Shown: positions 24,053 through 32,477 of the stretch, in pieces
How the letters are laid out: each line of letters begins with the position of its first letter
Numbering within the stretch: the first letter of the stretch is position 1
Assembly (NCBI RefSeq): GCF_009759665.1
Contig: NZ_WQNE01000001.1
Span: 186,001-250,000 of the forward strand
DNA: 64,000 nt
Source: Bradyrhizobium cajani
GTDB taxonomy: Bacteria > Pseudomonadota > Alphaproteobacteria > Rhizobiales > Xanthobacteraceae
Reading direction: 5' to 3'
Notes under the pieces: generated by a model
Told to the model about the DNA's origin: nothing
The model's input: the letters and a program-made list of their open reading frames with translations, nothing else
Databases searched by the model: none
Made by a program: the position numbers and the translations under genes

Positions 24053-24628
24053 TCATTTGCGCTGCTCCGTACGCTGCGTCCCCGTTTCCGTCGCAAAGCC
24101 ATAGATCAGTGCCAGCCGATCCAGGCATTCGCGAAAACGCCGCGCAAAGTAATCGTTCCAGCGCTGGGTGCGGACGGCCCGACGCTGCCCGATCTGGTCC
24201 ATGGTCAGGCCCAGCACCAGCACGTCGTGCACCAGCGCGGCGCCGTCGGTGCCGAGCTCGCGTTCGACCCGATTCAGCCGCAGCACCGCCTGGCGCTGGC
24301 TCTCGGTGACGGGCTCACGCGTACGCGCACCATCGACATATTCACGGGTCGGGTCCATCGCCTGAGGTCCCCGCTCCGCCCTCTCCCAATCGCTCTGGAA
24401 GGCGCGCCCGCCGCGATATTGCGCCTCGTCGATTTGGTGGTGCGCATGCAGCCGCCCGAGCGGATCACTGCGGACCGACCGCACGGCCACGATCTTCTCA
24501 CCGGGATCGAGCGCCAGCGGATTGTCGACCTCGACCTCCGCCACCTCGACATTGAACGGCAAGTCGCGCGACCGCCGGTCGTAGACATTCGTCAATTTGT
24601 AGGACTTGTTACGTCGGACGCGTGCCAC
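24053..24628 (-). CDS. DUF6456-like helical regulatory-type protein
   Basis: The 191-residue product starts MARVRRNKSYKLTNVYDRRS. It has a VDNPLALDPGEKIVAVRSVR segment, then DPLGRLHAHHQIDEAQYRGG, and a C-terminal helical block ALVHDVLVLGLTMDQIGQRR... ending LALIYGF. That C-terminal arrangement resembles DUF6456 proteins found in phage-like and regulatory contexts. It lies 46 bases before the GcrA paralogue stop, on the same strand, so it may share that transcript. The family assignment is tentative. Confidence 0.7.
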   Translation of the reverse strand: MARVRRNKSYKLTNVYDRRSRDLPFNVEVAEVEVDNPLALDPGEKIVAVRSVRSDPLGRLHAHHQIDEAQYRGGRAFQSDWERAERGPQAMDPTREYVDGARTREPVTESQRQAVLRLNRVERELGTDGAALVHDVLVLGLTMDQIGQRRAVRTQRWNDYFARRFRECLDRLALIYGFATETGTQRTEQRK

Positions 24629-24674
24629 TCGGAAACTCCCTGCAAGATTGGCGATTGAACGAACGGCCGCACCT

Positions 24675-25208
24675 TCAGGCGGCGGTAACCAGCCTGAGCA
24701 CGACAGGACCGGCGGCTCGGTCGGGCACCGTTCCGGATCGGCGCGTCAGTCGAGCATGCGGCGTGCAATAGCTGGAACCGGGCTGGCGCGGATGGCCGCA
24801 GAAGCCGATCTCCTCGCCGTCCTTGTCCCCGCCATAGGGATAGCGGCAATCGCCGGGCGCCAGCTCGACCAGCGGGATCAAACGGGGCTTGATGCCGACG
24901 CAGCGCAACTTGACCGGCGCGGCCGGCTTCAGCGCGGACTTTGGTGGCAGGTTCAGGCCCTGCGATGCCAGACGATGCGGCGACAGAAGTGCGGACTCAC
25001 CGGGCAGGGACGGCACGATCGATGGGCTCGTCATTCGTTCAGGTGCGGCGAGCCCGAGCCGTTTGGCGCGACCAGCCACCGCATTGCGCGTGTAAGCCGT
25101 TCCGAATCTTGCGTTAATCTCCTTCCCGATCTTCGCATAAGACATTCCCTTGAAAAAATAGTCGCGAAGCGCGTCGGAGTGCTCCGACGGCCAATGACCC
25201 GGTTCCAT
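24675..25208 (-). CDS. GcrA-family cell-cycle regulator paralogue
   Basis: The 177-residue product begins MEPGHWPSEHSDALRDYFFK and has a GcrA-type helix-turn-helix: YAKIGKEINARFG then YTRNAVAGRAKRLGL, followed by a proline-rich linker. The C-terminus carries the zinc-type pattern C-R-Y-P-Y-G-G ... F-C-G-H ... Y-C-x-x-H. GcrA binds methylated promoters and sigma-70 to control cell-cycle genes in alphaproteobacteria. This one is longer than typical GcrA and has an inserted Gly/Asp/Glu loop (YGGDKDGEEIG), so it is a paralogue rather than the housekeeping copy. It diverges from the S24 repressor gene across operator-bearing DNA. Confidence 0.88.
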   Translation of the reverse strand: MEPGHWPSEHSDALRDYFFKGMSYAKIGKEINARFGTAYTRNAVAGRAKRLGLAAPERMTSPSIVPSLPGESALLSPHRLASQGLNLPPKSALKPAAPVKLRCVGIKPRLIPLVELAPGDCRYPYGGDKDGEEIGFCGHPRQPGSSYCTPHARLTRRSGTVPDRAAGPVVLRLVTAA

Positions 25209-25261
25209 GCTGCTGTCCTGTGATGCGCCTCCTCCGATCGAACGACCGGGGGCGAAACGGA

Positions 25262-25341
25262 CATTCCGGTATTCCGAAACAAAAGTCAAGCCGGAATTCT
25301 GATATTCATAATTGCATCAATTCCGAATTTCGGATTACAAG
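25262..25341 (+). promoter_or_regulatory. Operator cluster and promoter of the S24 repressor gene
   Basis: TCCGAATTTCGGA (25322-25334) is a palindrome with six-base arms. It lies between a TTGCAT (-35-like, 25313-25318) and a TACAAG (-10-like, 25336-25341) with 17-base spacing. Half sites ATTCCGGTATTCCGAA (25263-25278) lie nearer the GcrA gene. The cluster therefore sits between divergent genes, and a bound repressor would block the plus promoter directly. Confidence 0.75.
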
Positions 25342-25371
25342 AGGAGACGGTGCGCAATCGAGGGAATCACC

Positions 25372-25980
25372 ATGTTGGACGTTGCAATGATCGAGCGGGG
25401 CCTGGAGAAGACGGGCAAGAGCAAGGGCGGCCTTGCGGCGGCCATGGGCGTGCGGCCCGGCGCAGTGTCGGAGATCCTGGGCGGCGAGCGTCTGGTGAAG
25501 GCCTCGGAAATTCTGCCGATCATGGAGTATCTCGAGCTCAATCTCGCGCCGATCATGGGCCGGGTCGGCGCCGGCGCTGTGATCGAGCCCGATTATGAAC
25601 AGGTTCCCCCGGAGGGCCTCGGCGACATCACGCTGCCCTTCCCCATCATGGAAGAGACGGTCGCTTTCGAGATCGTCGGCGATTCGATGCTGCCCAAATA
25701 CGAAAGCGGCGACGTGATCGTGGTCTACAAGGACCAGCGGCATCCGCTGTCGAGCTTCTACGGCGAGGAGGCGGTGGTCCGGCTCAAGACCGGTGAGCGC
25801 TACCTGAAAACCATCGAGCGCGGCAAATCCCCCTCCGTCGTCAATCTCACCAGTTTCAACGCCAAGCCGATCGTCGGCGTCAAGCTCGACTGGGTCGGGG
25901 AGATCTGCCTGTCCATGCCCAAGGGCCAGCTCGAGCGGCTGCGCGCCAAGTCGGCGCGCCCCCGCAAGAAAAGTAGATAG
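25372..25980 (+). CDS. XRE/S24-type self-cleaving repressor
   Basis: The 202-residue product has an N-terminal helix-turn-helix (KGGLAAAMGVRPGAVSEILG, residues 18-37) and a C-terminal S24 peptidase domain. The serine is S105 in VGDSMLPKYESGD; the likely general base is K146 in GERYLKTI. An Ala-Gly pair at 67-68 in GRVGAGA is a plausible self-cleavage site. Such proteins are phage-repressor or LexA relatives that switch off on damage. ATG at 25372 has GAGGGAA 6 bases upstream. Inverted TTCCGA sites on both sides of the gene suggest it represses itself and the next gene. A second matching site lies at 58323. Confidence 0.92.
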   Translation: MLDVAMIERGLEKTGKSKGGLAAAMGVRPGAVSEILGGERLVKASEILPIMEYLELNLAPIMGRVGAGAVIEPDYEQVPPEGLGDITLPFPIMEETVAFEIVGDSMLPKYESGDVIVVYKDQRHPLSSFYGEEAVVRLKTGERYLKTIERGKSPSVVNLTSFNAKPIVGVKLDWVGEICLSMPKGQLERLRAKSARPRKKSR

Positions 25981-25990
25981 GTCATCGCCG

Positions 25991-26041
25991 ATTTCCGATT
26001 TTTGGAAATCACTTGACTAAATTCCGTTTTTCGGAAATACT
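25991..26041 (+). promoter_or_regulatory. Two operators and promoter of the downstream 91-residue gene
   Basis: ATTTCCGATTTTTGGAAAT (25991-26009) and TTCCGTTTTTCGGAA (26022-26036) are palindromes related to the sites upstream of the repressor. The second lies between TTGACT (-35-like, 26013-26018) and AATACT (-10-like, 26036-26041), again with 17-base spacing. Repression of the gene at 26084 by the adjacent S24 protein follows from this layout. Confidence 0.75.
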
Positions 26042-26083
26042 CTGCCGCGCGCCCGATCACGGAGCGCGCGGCAGGATCGTTTC

Positions 26084-26359
26084 ATGCAGTATTTCGTCGT
26101 GATGATCGACTATGGACGGCGTGGTCGCGAGGCGATCGTCGATCCCGAGATCACAAGGCGCGAGGTCATCTCCCGCATCGCCTCGGGTGAATATCGGAAC
26201 ATTTCGTTCATCCACGAGATCGCGGAAAGCTCGGTCGAGGACGTGACCGAGGCCATCCTGACTGAAGCCGCCCTGCCTCAAATCCCACCCGACGATATCG
26301 ATCTCCAGGCGATCCGCCTCGATCACGCCCGCGACCTGCGCAAGCACGAGCGGTCGTGA
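26084..26359 (+). CDS. Hypothetical protein under S24-repressor operators
   Basis: The 91-residue product starts MQYFVVMIDYGRRGREAIVD and continues with EYRNISFIHEIAESSVEDVT. It is acidic, compact and without a signal peptide. AGGA lies about 9 bases before the ATG. Two operator-like palindromes lie within the 50 bases upstream of its presumed transcript start, so it is the main predicted target of the neighbouring self-cleaving repressor. No family recognised. Confidence 0.78.
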   Translation: MQYFVVMIDYGRRGREAIVDPEITRREVISRIASGEYRNISFIHEIAESSVEDVTEAILTEAALPQIPPDDIDLQAIRLDHARDLRKHERS

Positions 26360-26399
26360 CGCGGGCCCGGACGGGCCTGCGCCACTGCCCGGCTCGACG

Positions 26400-27374
26400 T
26401 CACACCAGGAGGACGGTCGATCCCATGGTCTTGCGAGCGGCGAGATCGGCATGCGCCTTGGCCGCGTCCTTCAGCGGATAGGTCTGGTGCACCTCGATCT
26501 TGACTGCGCCGGACTTCACCACGTCGAACAACTCATTAGCCATTGCGACCAGGTTGTCGCGCTTGGCGGCATAGGTGAACAGCGTCGGTCGGGTGACGTA
26601 GAGCGAGCCCTTCTGCGCGAGCAGTCCGAGATTGAGCGGCTCGACGGCGCCGGAGGATTGGCCGAACAGCGCCGCGACGCCGAGCGGCGCGAGGCAATCC
26701 AGCGATTTCAGGAACGTGTCCTTGCCGACGGAGTCATAGACCACGGGCACCTTCTTGCCGCCGGTGATCTCGTCGACGCGCTTCACGAAATCCTCCCGCG
26801 TATAGATGATCACGTGATCGCAGCCATGCGCCTTGGCGAGTTTCGCCTTCTCGTCATTGCTGACGGTGCCGATCACGGTCGCCCCGAGATGCTTGGCCCA
26901 CTGGCTCAGGATCAGGCCGACACCGCCGGCCGCCGCATGGAGCAGGATGGTGTCGCCGGCCTGCACCCGATAGGTCTGCCGGATCAGATATTGCGTGGTC
27001 AGTCCCTTCAGCATCATCGCCGCCGCGGTCTTGTCGTCGACGCCATCGGGCAGCTTCAACAGCCTGTCGGCCGGAATCAACCGCGCCTCGGAATAGGCGC
27101 CGAGTGGCGAAGCACCGTAGGCGACGCGGTCGCCGGGCTTCAGGTCGGGAACGCCGGATCCGACCTCCTCGACGACCCCTGCCGCCTCGCTGCCGAGGCC
27201 GCTTGGCAGTTGTGCCGGATACAGGCCCGAGCGGTTGTAGATGTCGACGAAATTGAGACCGACCGCGGTATGGCGGATGCGCGCCTCGCCCGGTCCGGGT
27301 TTGCCGACACTGACCTCCTCCCAGACCAGGACTTCCGGACCGCCGGTCTTGTGAAAGCGAATGGCATGCGTCAT
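26400..27374 (-). CDS. qor: Quinone oxidoreductase (zinc-independent MDR family)
   Basis: The 324-residue product reduces quinones one electron at a time with NADPH. It has the QOR signatures RHTAVGLNFVDIYNRSGLYP, GSEAAGVVEEVGSGV and the nucleotide site AAAGGVGLILSQWAKHLGA, and no structural or catalytic zinc ligands in the usual positions. The length fits the family (about 325). It stands alone on the minus strand, converging with the 91-residue gene. Confidence 0.93.
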   Translation of the reverse strand: MTHAIRFHKTGGPEVLVWEEVSVGKPGPGEARIRHTAVGLNFVDIYNRSGLYPAQLPSGLGSEAAGVVEEVGSGVPDLKPGDRVAYGASPLGAYSEARLIPADRLLKLPDGVDDKTAAAMMLKGLTTQYLIRQTYRVQAGDTILLHAAAGGVGLILSQWAKHLGATVIGTVSNDEKAKLAKAHGCDHVIIYTREDFVKRVDEITGGKKVPVVYDSVGKDTFLKSLDCLAPLGVAALFGQSSGAVEPLNLGLLAQKGSLYVTRPTLFTYAAKRDNLVAMANELFDVVKSGAVKIEVHQTYPLKDAAKAHADLAARKTMGSTVLLV

Positions 27375-27598
27375 GGGCGTTGCTCCCTTATCGTTGCAGT
27401 GAAGGTCAGAGAACCTGATCGGACTGTGAAATAAGCCTTTGGTCCGCCCGTTACAGTACAGACACGTAGCAAGAATGTCACAGCGAACGACAAACGCCCG
27501 CCGTTCCGTCTCTGTTCGGAAGAGTTGATGACGGCCTTGGGGCGACCGGCAGTAGCCTGCACGCGGGGATTGGTGGTCGCCTGCGAAGGAGAGCCGAG

Positions 27599-27799
27599 AT
27601 GCCAGCTTATGTTCAGCATCATCAGGATATCGAGATCGCGCCCGTGATTTGCCCTACCTGCATGGGGTTCCTGCCGATGTATGTGCGCGAGGTCGAACCG
27701 CATTGGAGCCTTGCCAAAATCGACTTTGTCTACGAATGCGCCGATTGCGGCGCCGAGGTCAGACAGACCCTCTGTAAACCGGAGCTGCAGCGGCACTGA
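27599..27799 (+). CDS. Small zinc-ribbon protein
   Basis: The 66-residue product has two CxxC pairs: ICPTC near residue 18 and ECADC near residue 46, typical of a zinc ribbon. Between them is FLPMYVREVEPHWSLAKIDF. AAGGAG lies 6-7 bases before the ATG. The product probably binds nucleic acid or a partner protein. It precedes the MoxR gene by about 150 bases. Confidence 0.8.
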   Translation: MPAYVQHHQDIEIAPVICPTCMGFLPMYVREVEPHWSLAKIDFVYECADCGAEVRQTLCKPELQRH

Positions 27800-27947
27800 T
27801 CGCGCGATCGGCGAACGGCCCAACTTATTTGCGCTGAGCGGAAAAAGCGGTCGGTCGCGCGGATCTGGCCCTCCCAAACGAGGCTTGTTCTTTGCCAGGA
27901 ACGCAGGCAGAACAAGCCTCAAGCAAGACCTTTGGGAGCGCCCTTTC

Positions 27948-28895
27948 GTGGCTGAACAGAAGGCCTCGACGTCGATCGAGGCAGTGGAGAGCGGCCTCGC
28001 GGCCCAGGGCTATATCGCGAGCCGGCAGATCGCGACCGCCGTCTATCTGTCGCAACAAATCGAGAAGCCGATCCTGGTCGAAGGCCCTGCGGGCGTCGGC
28101 AAGACCGAGCTTGCCAAGGCGATAGCCGCCTGGCGCGGCATGAAGATGATTCGCCTGCAATGCTACGAGGGCCTCGACGAAGCCAAGGCGCTCTACGAGT
28201 GGAAATACGCCAAGCAGCTCCTCTACACGCAGATCCTGAAGGACAAGCTCGGCGAAGTGCTCGGCGGCGCGCAGACACTGCACGCCGCGCTCGACCAGCT
28301 CCATGATTTCGGTGACGTGTTTTTCTCCAAGGAGTTCGTCGAGCCGCGGCCGCTGCTCCAGGCGCTGGAGCAGCCGGGCGGCTGCGTGCTCCTGATCGAC
28401 GAGATCGACAAGTCGGACGCTGAATTCGAATCGCTGCTGCTGGAAATCCTCTCCGACTTCCAGGTCACGATTCCCGAGCTCGGCACCGTCTCGGCCATCG
28501 CCCCACCGACGGTGATCCTCACCTCGAACAGCGAGCGCGACCTCGGCGACGCCCTGAAGCGGCGCTGCCTGCACCTGCACATCGGCTTCCCCGAGCAGCG
28601 GCTGGAGGAGCGCATCGTCGAGAGCCGCGTGCCCGGCATCTCGCAGACGCTGCGTCGGCAGATGGTCGGCTTCATCCACGAGATCCGTACGCTCGACCTG
28701 AAGAAGCTGCCCTCGGTCAGCGAGACCATCGACTGGGCGCGCGTGCTGGTGCTGCTCCAGGCGTCCGAGCTCGATACCGAGATCGTCAAGGACACCCTCA
28801 ACGTGCTCCTGAAATACGAGGCCGACATCGAAGCCGCGGCGCCGCAAGTTACGACCTTCATTGCCAAGGCTGCGCGGTCCAACGTCTTCGGTTGA
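27948..28895 (+). CDS. MoxR-type AAA+ ATPase
   Basis: The 315-residue product has Walker A GPAGVGKTELAKAIA, Walker B VLLIDEIDKSD, sensor-1 VILTSN and an arginine finger in the ALKRRCLHL segment. MoxR ATPases act as chaperones that load cofactors or assemble complexes, usually with a VWA protein. Here the VWA gene follows within a few bases. Start GTG at 27948 has GGGAG upstream; the frame extends much further upstream but that part is implausible. Confidence 0.93.
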   Translation: MAEQKASTSIEAVESGLAAQGYIASRQIATAVYLSQQIEKPILVEGPAGVGKTELAKAIAAWRGMKMIRLQCYEGLDEAKALYEWKYAKQLLYTQILKDKLGEVLGGAQTLHAALDQLHDFGDVFFSKEFVEPRPLLQALEQPGGCVLLIDEIDKSDAEFESLLLEILSDFQVTIPELGTVSAIAPPTVILTSNSERDLGDALKRRCLHLHIGFPEQRLEERIVESRVPGISQTLRRQMVGFIHEIRTLDLKKLPSVSETIDWARVLVLLQASELDTEIVKDTLNVLLKYEADIEAAAPQVTTFIAKAARSNVFG

Positions 28896-28900
28896 CGGCG

Positions 28901-30280
28901 ATGCGGGAGAACCTCCATCGTTTCTTTCGGGCGGCGCGGGGCGCCGGCGTTCATGTCTCGCCCGCTGAAAGCATCGATGCGATGCGCGCGGTCAAGCAGG
29001 TCGGCTTTTCCGACCGTGCCATCTTGCGCGATGCGCTGCTCCTGACGCTGGCCAAGTCGCAGGACGAGAAGCTCGCTCTCGGCGACTGCTTTGATCTCTT
29101 CTTCAGCCAGCCCGAGCCGAAGCAGGATCAGCCTGAGGCCGACAGCGACGACAATTCTTCGCAGGACGCGGATCTGTCGCCCTCATCCGGCCCGGCCAGC
29201 CAGGCGGGCGAAGGTCAGCCGCCAGAAGAATTGGGCCCGCTCGCGCAGATGCTGCTGTCGCAGGATCGTAACGCGATCGCAGCCGCCATCGCCAGCGCTT
29301 CCGGCGCAGCCTCCCTGTCCGACATCCGCTATTCCACCCAGCGCGGCATCTTCTCCAGCCGGATCCTCAACGCCATGGGCCTTCAGCGCCTGCGCGACGA
29401 TCTCGACGTGCTGACCGCAACCAACCCGGCGCTGGCCGAGCGTCTGCGCGCTGCGCTCGACGCCCTGCGCGAAGCGGTGCGCGACACGGTCTCGCAGGGG
29501 CTCGCACTCTATGCGCGTGAGGAGGCCGAAAACCTCCGCAACGAGATCCTGCGCAACGCGCCGCTCGCACGCATCGAACGGCGGCAGGTCGCGGAGATGC
29601 GCGCCCTCATCCGCCAGATCGCGCGTCGCCTGCGCGAGCGCTACTCGAAGCCGCGCAAGCGCCAGCGCCGCGGCCACCTCGATGTCCGCCGCACGCTCCG
29701 CCGTAACGCGGCCTGGGGCGGCGTACCCTTCCTCACCGCATGGAAGCGCAAGCATCGCGACCGGCCCAAGATCGTGGCACTTTGCGACGTCTCCGGCTCG
29801 GTCGCCCAGGTCTCCGACTTCTTCCTGCTCCTGATCCACTCGCTGCACGAAGTGGTCGACGACGTCCGCTCCTTCGCCTTCTCCTCGCACCTGATCGAGG
29901 TCAGCGACATCCTGGAGACGAAGTCCCCGGAAGAGGCGATGGCCGACATCATGTCCAAGGTCGGCTTCGGCTCGTCAGACTATGGCTCCTCGCTGGTCGA
30001 TTTCGAGAAGGAGTGGATGAGCACGCTGACGCCGCAAACCACGGTGATCGTGCTCGGCGACGCCCGCAGCAACAACCTCGACCCGCGCGCCGACATCCTG
30101 CGCCGCATCTCCGAACGCTCGAAGCGGCTGGTCTGGCTCAATCCCGAAGGACGGCTAGCCTGGGGCTTTGGCGATTCCGAGATGCCGCGCTACGCCACCT
30201 TTTGCACCGTCGTGCGCCAATGCGCCACCGCGCAGCAACTCGAGCGCGCGGTGTCCGATATCGTGGCGACTTATCAGTAG
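28901..30280 (+). CDS. CoxE-like VWA-domain protein
   Basis: The 459-residue product has an N-terminal helical domain (MRENLHRFFRAARGAGVHVS), an acidic Glu/Asp/Ser-rich linker near 65-105, then an arginine-rich segment and a C-terminal VWA domain with the MIDAS motif CDVSGSV and LGDARSNNLDP. It is the metal-binding partner of the MoxR ATPase upstream; together they probably serve as a chaperone pair for assembly of a large enzyme. In CO-dehydrogenase systems CoxD/CoxE play this role. A TTG at 28892 overlaps the previous stop; ATG 28901 is preferred. Confidence 0.9.
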   Translation: MRENLHRFFRAARGAGVHVSPAESIDAMRAVKQVGFSDRAILRDALLLTLAKSQDEKLALGDCFDLFFSQPEPKQDQPEADSDDNSSQDADLSPSSGPASQAGEGQPPEELGPLAQMLLSQDRNAIAAAIASASGAASLSDIRYSTQRGIFSSRILNAMGLQRLRDDLDVLTATNPALAERLRAALDALREAVRDTVSQGLALYAREEAENLRNEILRNAPLARIERRQVAEMRALIRQIARRLRERYSKPRKRQRRGHLDVRRTLRRNAAWGGVPFLTAWKRKHRDRPKIVALCDVSGSVAQVSDFFLLLIHSLHEVVDDVRSFAFSSHLIEVSDILETKSPEEAMADIMSKVGFGSSDYGSSLVDFEKEWMSTLTPQTTVIVLGDARSNNLDPRADILRRISERSKRLVWLNPEGRLAWGFGDSEMPRYATFCTVVRQCATAQQLERAVSDIVATYQ

Positions 30281-30295
30281 GTCCAACCGGAGACG

Positions 30296-30478
30296 TCAGC
30301 CTCGCGCAAGCTCCGCCTGCACGACATTGCACTCCCGGAAGTGATAGGCAATTTCGTCGAGCGCGAGTTGCTCCCATTCCTGGGCTTGCGCGAGCCAGAA
30401 AACACGGCGTTCAAAATCGAGTGCGGCACGCTCCCGGCACAGGGATTCCTGACTGCGAATTTCCACCAGCCTGTTCAT
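30296..30478 (-). CDS. Small hypothetical protein
   Basis: The 60-residue product MNRLVEIRSQESLCRERAAL continues with ERRVFWLAQAQEWEQLALDE. It is helical, charged and has two cysteines. GGAG precedes the ATG by about 9 bases. The sequence pattern (RLVEIRSQESLCRxRA) is one I associate with small Bradyrhizobium proteins of unknown function. Confidence 0.72.
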   Translation of the reverse strand: MNRLVEIRSQESLCRERAALDFERRVFWLAQAQEWEQLALDEIAYHFRECNVVQAELARG

Positions 30479-30482
30479 GCAC

Positions 30483-30758
30483 TCACACTCCGTGTGAAAG
30501 CCGTTCCCTGCGAATCAGCCTAACAGACTCCTGAAAGTCTCGTCTCATGATTTCTGTGCGTATCGCGACGCAGAATGGGACAGCGATACTTCCCGTGCAC
30601 CGCGGCAGCTTGCGGCGCAGCATCAAGTCCAAATCATCAATAAGTGATCGAAGCTTGGGACGGTATTCATTCGCCAGCGATTTTAACTCCTGTGGCGTAA
30701 CGAAGTGCGGCAATTTGTGAAGAGAAGTTCTAAACAACTCTCCGAATTCCCGACTCAT
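30483..30758 (-). CDS. Hypothetical protein, low confidence
   Basis: A 91-residue frame starts MSREFGELFRTSLHKLPHFV and is rich in Arg and Leu. G+C is lower than in the flanks and no ribosome site is visible. A longer frame from 30827 shares its CATG start with the divergent gene at 30826, which argues against that start. It may be a real acquired gene or a decayed one. Confidence 0.4.
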   Translation of the reverse strand: MSREFGELFRTSLHKLPHFVTPQELKSLANEYRPKLRSLIDDLDLMLRRKLPRCTGSIAVPFCVAIRTEIMRRDFQESVRLIRRERLSHGV

Positions 30759-30825
30759 TGTCGTCGCACGGTCTTCACGCAGCGCCGCTAACAGAGGCGC
30801 GAACGTTACTATCGCTTGAGGCAAC

Positions 30826-31047
30826 ATGAGCAACGACGTCGACTTCGATCTTTCGCCGGACCAATGGGAAGCCCTGCGCACACTGCGCAACCCGGTGTCG
30901 AACGATCGCCTCTCGAAGGCCTATCTCGTCGAAAGCCTCGTCAAGCTCGGCCTCGTTGTCATCAATGACGGCGTCCCTGCGATGACGCCCGCCGGACGCA
31001 AGGTACTCGTGCGCGGATCGTGCCGGCTGCTGGACGTCGCGGCATAG
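30826..31047 (+). CDS. Small hypothetical protein
   Basis: The 73-residue product starts MSNDVDFDLSPDQWEALRTL, then SKAYLVESLVKLGLVVINDG and a basic end. GAGG lies about 5 bases before the ATG. The LSPDQWEALRTLRxP start and a winged-helix-like DGxPAMTPAGRKVL end suggest a small DNA-binding or regulatory domain. It converges on the purine permease gene with one base between the stops. Confidence 0.72.
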   Translation: MSNDVDFDLSPDQWEALRTLRNPVSNDRLSKAYLVESLVKLGLVVINDGVPAMTPAGRKVLVRGSCRLLDVAA

Positions 31048-31048
31048 G

Positions 31049-32455
31049 TCAGAATATCTGCGCGATCGCGATCGCGTAGGCAACGAACACCACACCCAGA
31101 CCCCAGACCATCGCGGGAATCTGCGATCGCCGCCCCGTCGTGACCTCCAGCGCAATATGACTCAACGTACCCAACGCCATGCCGTTGATGAGGTTGTTGG
31201 TCAGGACGGTGACCAGCAACGTCAGCACGATCGGCACCGCGTTGACGAGATCGGTCATGTCGATGCGCGCGAGCCCCTGCATCATCAAGACGCCGACGAG
31301 CACCAGCGCCGGCGCGGTGGCCTGCGGCGGGATGATGACGAAGACCGGCCAGAAGAACAGCGCGAGGCAGAAGAACGCCGCGACCGTCAGCGAGGTCAGG
31401 CCGGTGCGACCGCCGGCCTGCACGCCGGTGATGGATTCTATATAGGCCGTGACGACCGAGGTGCCGAGCAGCGGTCCCACGATCGACGCCGTCGCATCCG
31501 TGGCGAAAGCAGCCGTGGCGTTCGGGATCGAACCGTCGGGCCGGCGCAGATTGGCAGCGCCCGTCACGCCGATCAGCGTTCCGAGAGTTGAGAAGAATTC
31601 GGCGCAGAGGAAGTAGAACAGGAGCGGGAGCGCCACAATGAAATGGCTGAAGAGATAGCCGACATCGAGCGCCATGAATGTGCTCGTGGGCCAGCGCGGC
31701 CACGACATGATGGCCGAGGGTGCTGACGTCACCATCTTGCCGTTCGCCCCGGGGACGAAAAAGCCGATCAGCGTCAGCACCGCGATCGACAAGATCAACG
31801 CCGCCGGTACCCGGCGCACCACCAGCACCGGCGTGAGCAGGAGACCAAAGAGTGTCAGCAGCACCGACGGGCTGCGCAGCGATCCCATCGCGATATAGGT
31901 CGAGGGATTCTGCACCACGAAACCGGCGCCGCGCAGCGCGATGAAAACAATGAGCGTGCCGACGGCAGCCTGGATGCCCACCTTCAGCGCCTCTGGAACA
32001 TCCCTGGCAACGCGCTCGCGCAACTTCGACAGGCTGAGGATCAGGAACAAGACGCCGGTGAAAGCGACCATGGCAAGCGCACCTTGCCATGGCATGCCCA
32101 TCTGCTTGACGATCACATAGGTGAAGATGACGTTCGAGCCCATGGCCGGCGCAACGGCGAGCGGCAAATTGGCGCAGAGACCCATCATCGCCGAGCCGAA
32201 GATGGCGGCGAGAGCCGTGGCGCTGACGAGATCGGCGCGATCCATTCCGGCGTTGGACATGATGGCGGGGTTCACCGCAATGATGTAGGCCATCGCCGCG
32301 AAGGTGGTCGCACCCGCCATCACCTCGCGTCCAATGGTGGTGCCGCGCTCGGAGAGGCTGAAGAGGCGGTCGATCGGACCTTGCGGGACCGACGGCCCGC
32401 CTGACTTTGGCGCGGTATCTGCGGAAGCCGTTTGCGGTGGCATCATCTCGTTCAT
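31049..32455 (-). CDS. AzgA-type purine permease (NCS2 family)
   Basis: The 468-residue product has about 12-14 membrane helices and the AzgA signatures: GATTFAAMAYIIAVNPAIMS, AGMDRADLVSATALAAIFGS, LAVAPAMGSNVIFTY and FATDATASIVGPLLGTSVVT followed by AYIESITGVQAGG. The family transports hypoxanthine, adenine and guanine with protons. It lies 22 bases after the adenine-deaminase gene and is in one transcript with it and the TetR gene, so adenine is a likely cargo. Confidence 0.92.
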   Translation of the reverse strand: MNEMMPPQTASADTAPKSGGPSVPQGPIDRLFSLSERGTTIGREVMAGATTFAAMAYIIAVNPAIMSNAGMDRADLVSATALAAIFGSAMMGLCANLPLAVAPAMGSNVIFTYVIVKQMGMPWQGALAMVAFTGVLFLILSLSKLRERVARDVPEALKVGIQAAVGTLIVFIALRGAGFVVQNPSTYIAMGSLRSPSVLLTLFGLLLTPVLVVRRVPAALILSIAVLTLIGFFVPGANGKMVTSAPSAIMSWPRWPTSTFMALDVGYLFSHFIVALPLLFYFLCAEFFSTLGTLIGVTGAANLRRPDGSIPNATAAFATDATASIVGPLLGTSVVTAYIESITGVQAGGRTGLTSLTVAAFFCLALFFWPVFVIIPPQATAPALVLVGVLMMQGLARIDMTDLVNAVPIVLTLLVTVLTNNLINGMALGTLSHIALEVTTGRRSQIPAMVWGLGVVFVAYAIAIAQIF

Positions 32456-32477
32456 CGCTGTCCCCCCATCGCTGCGA

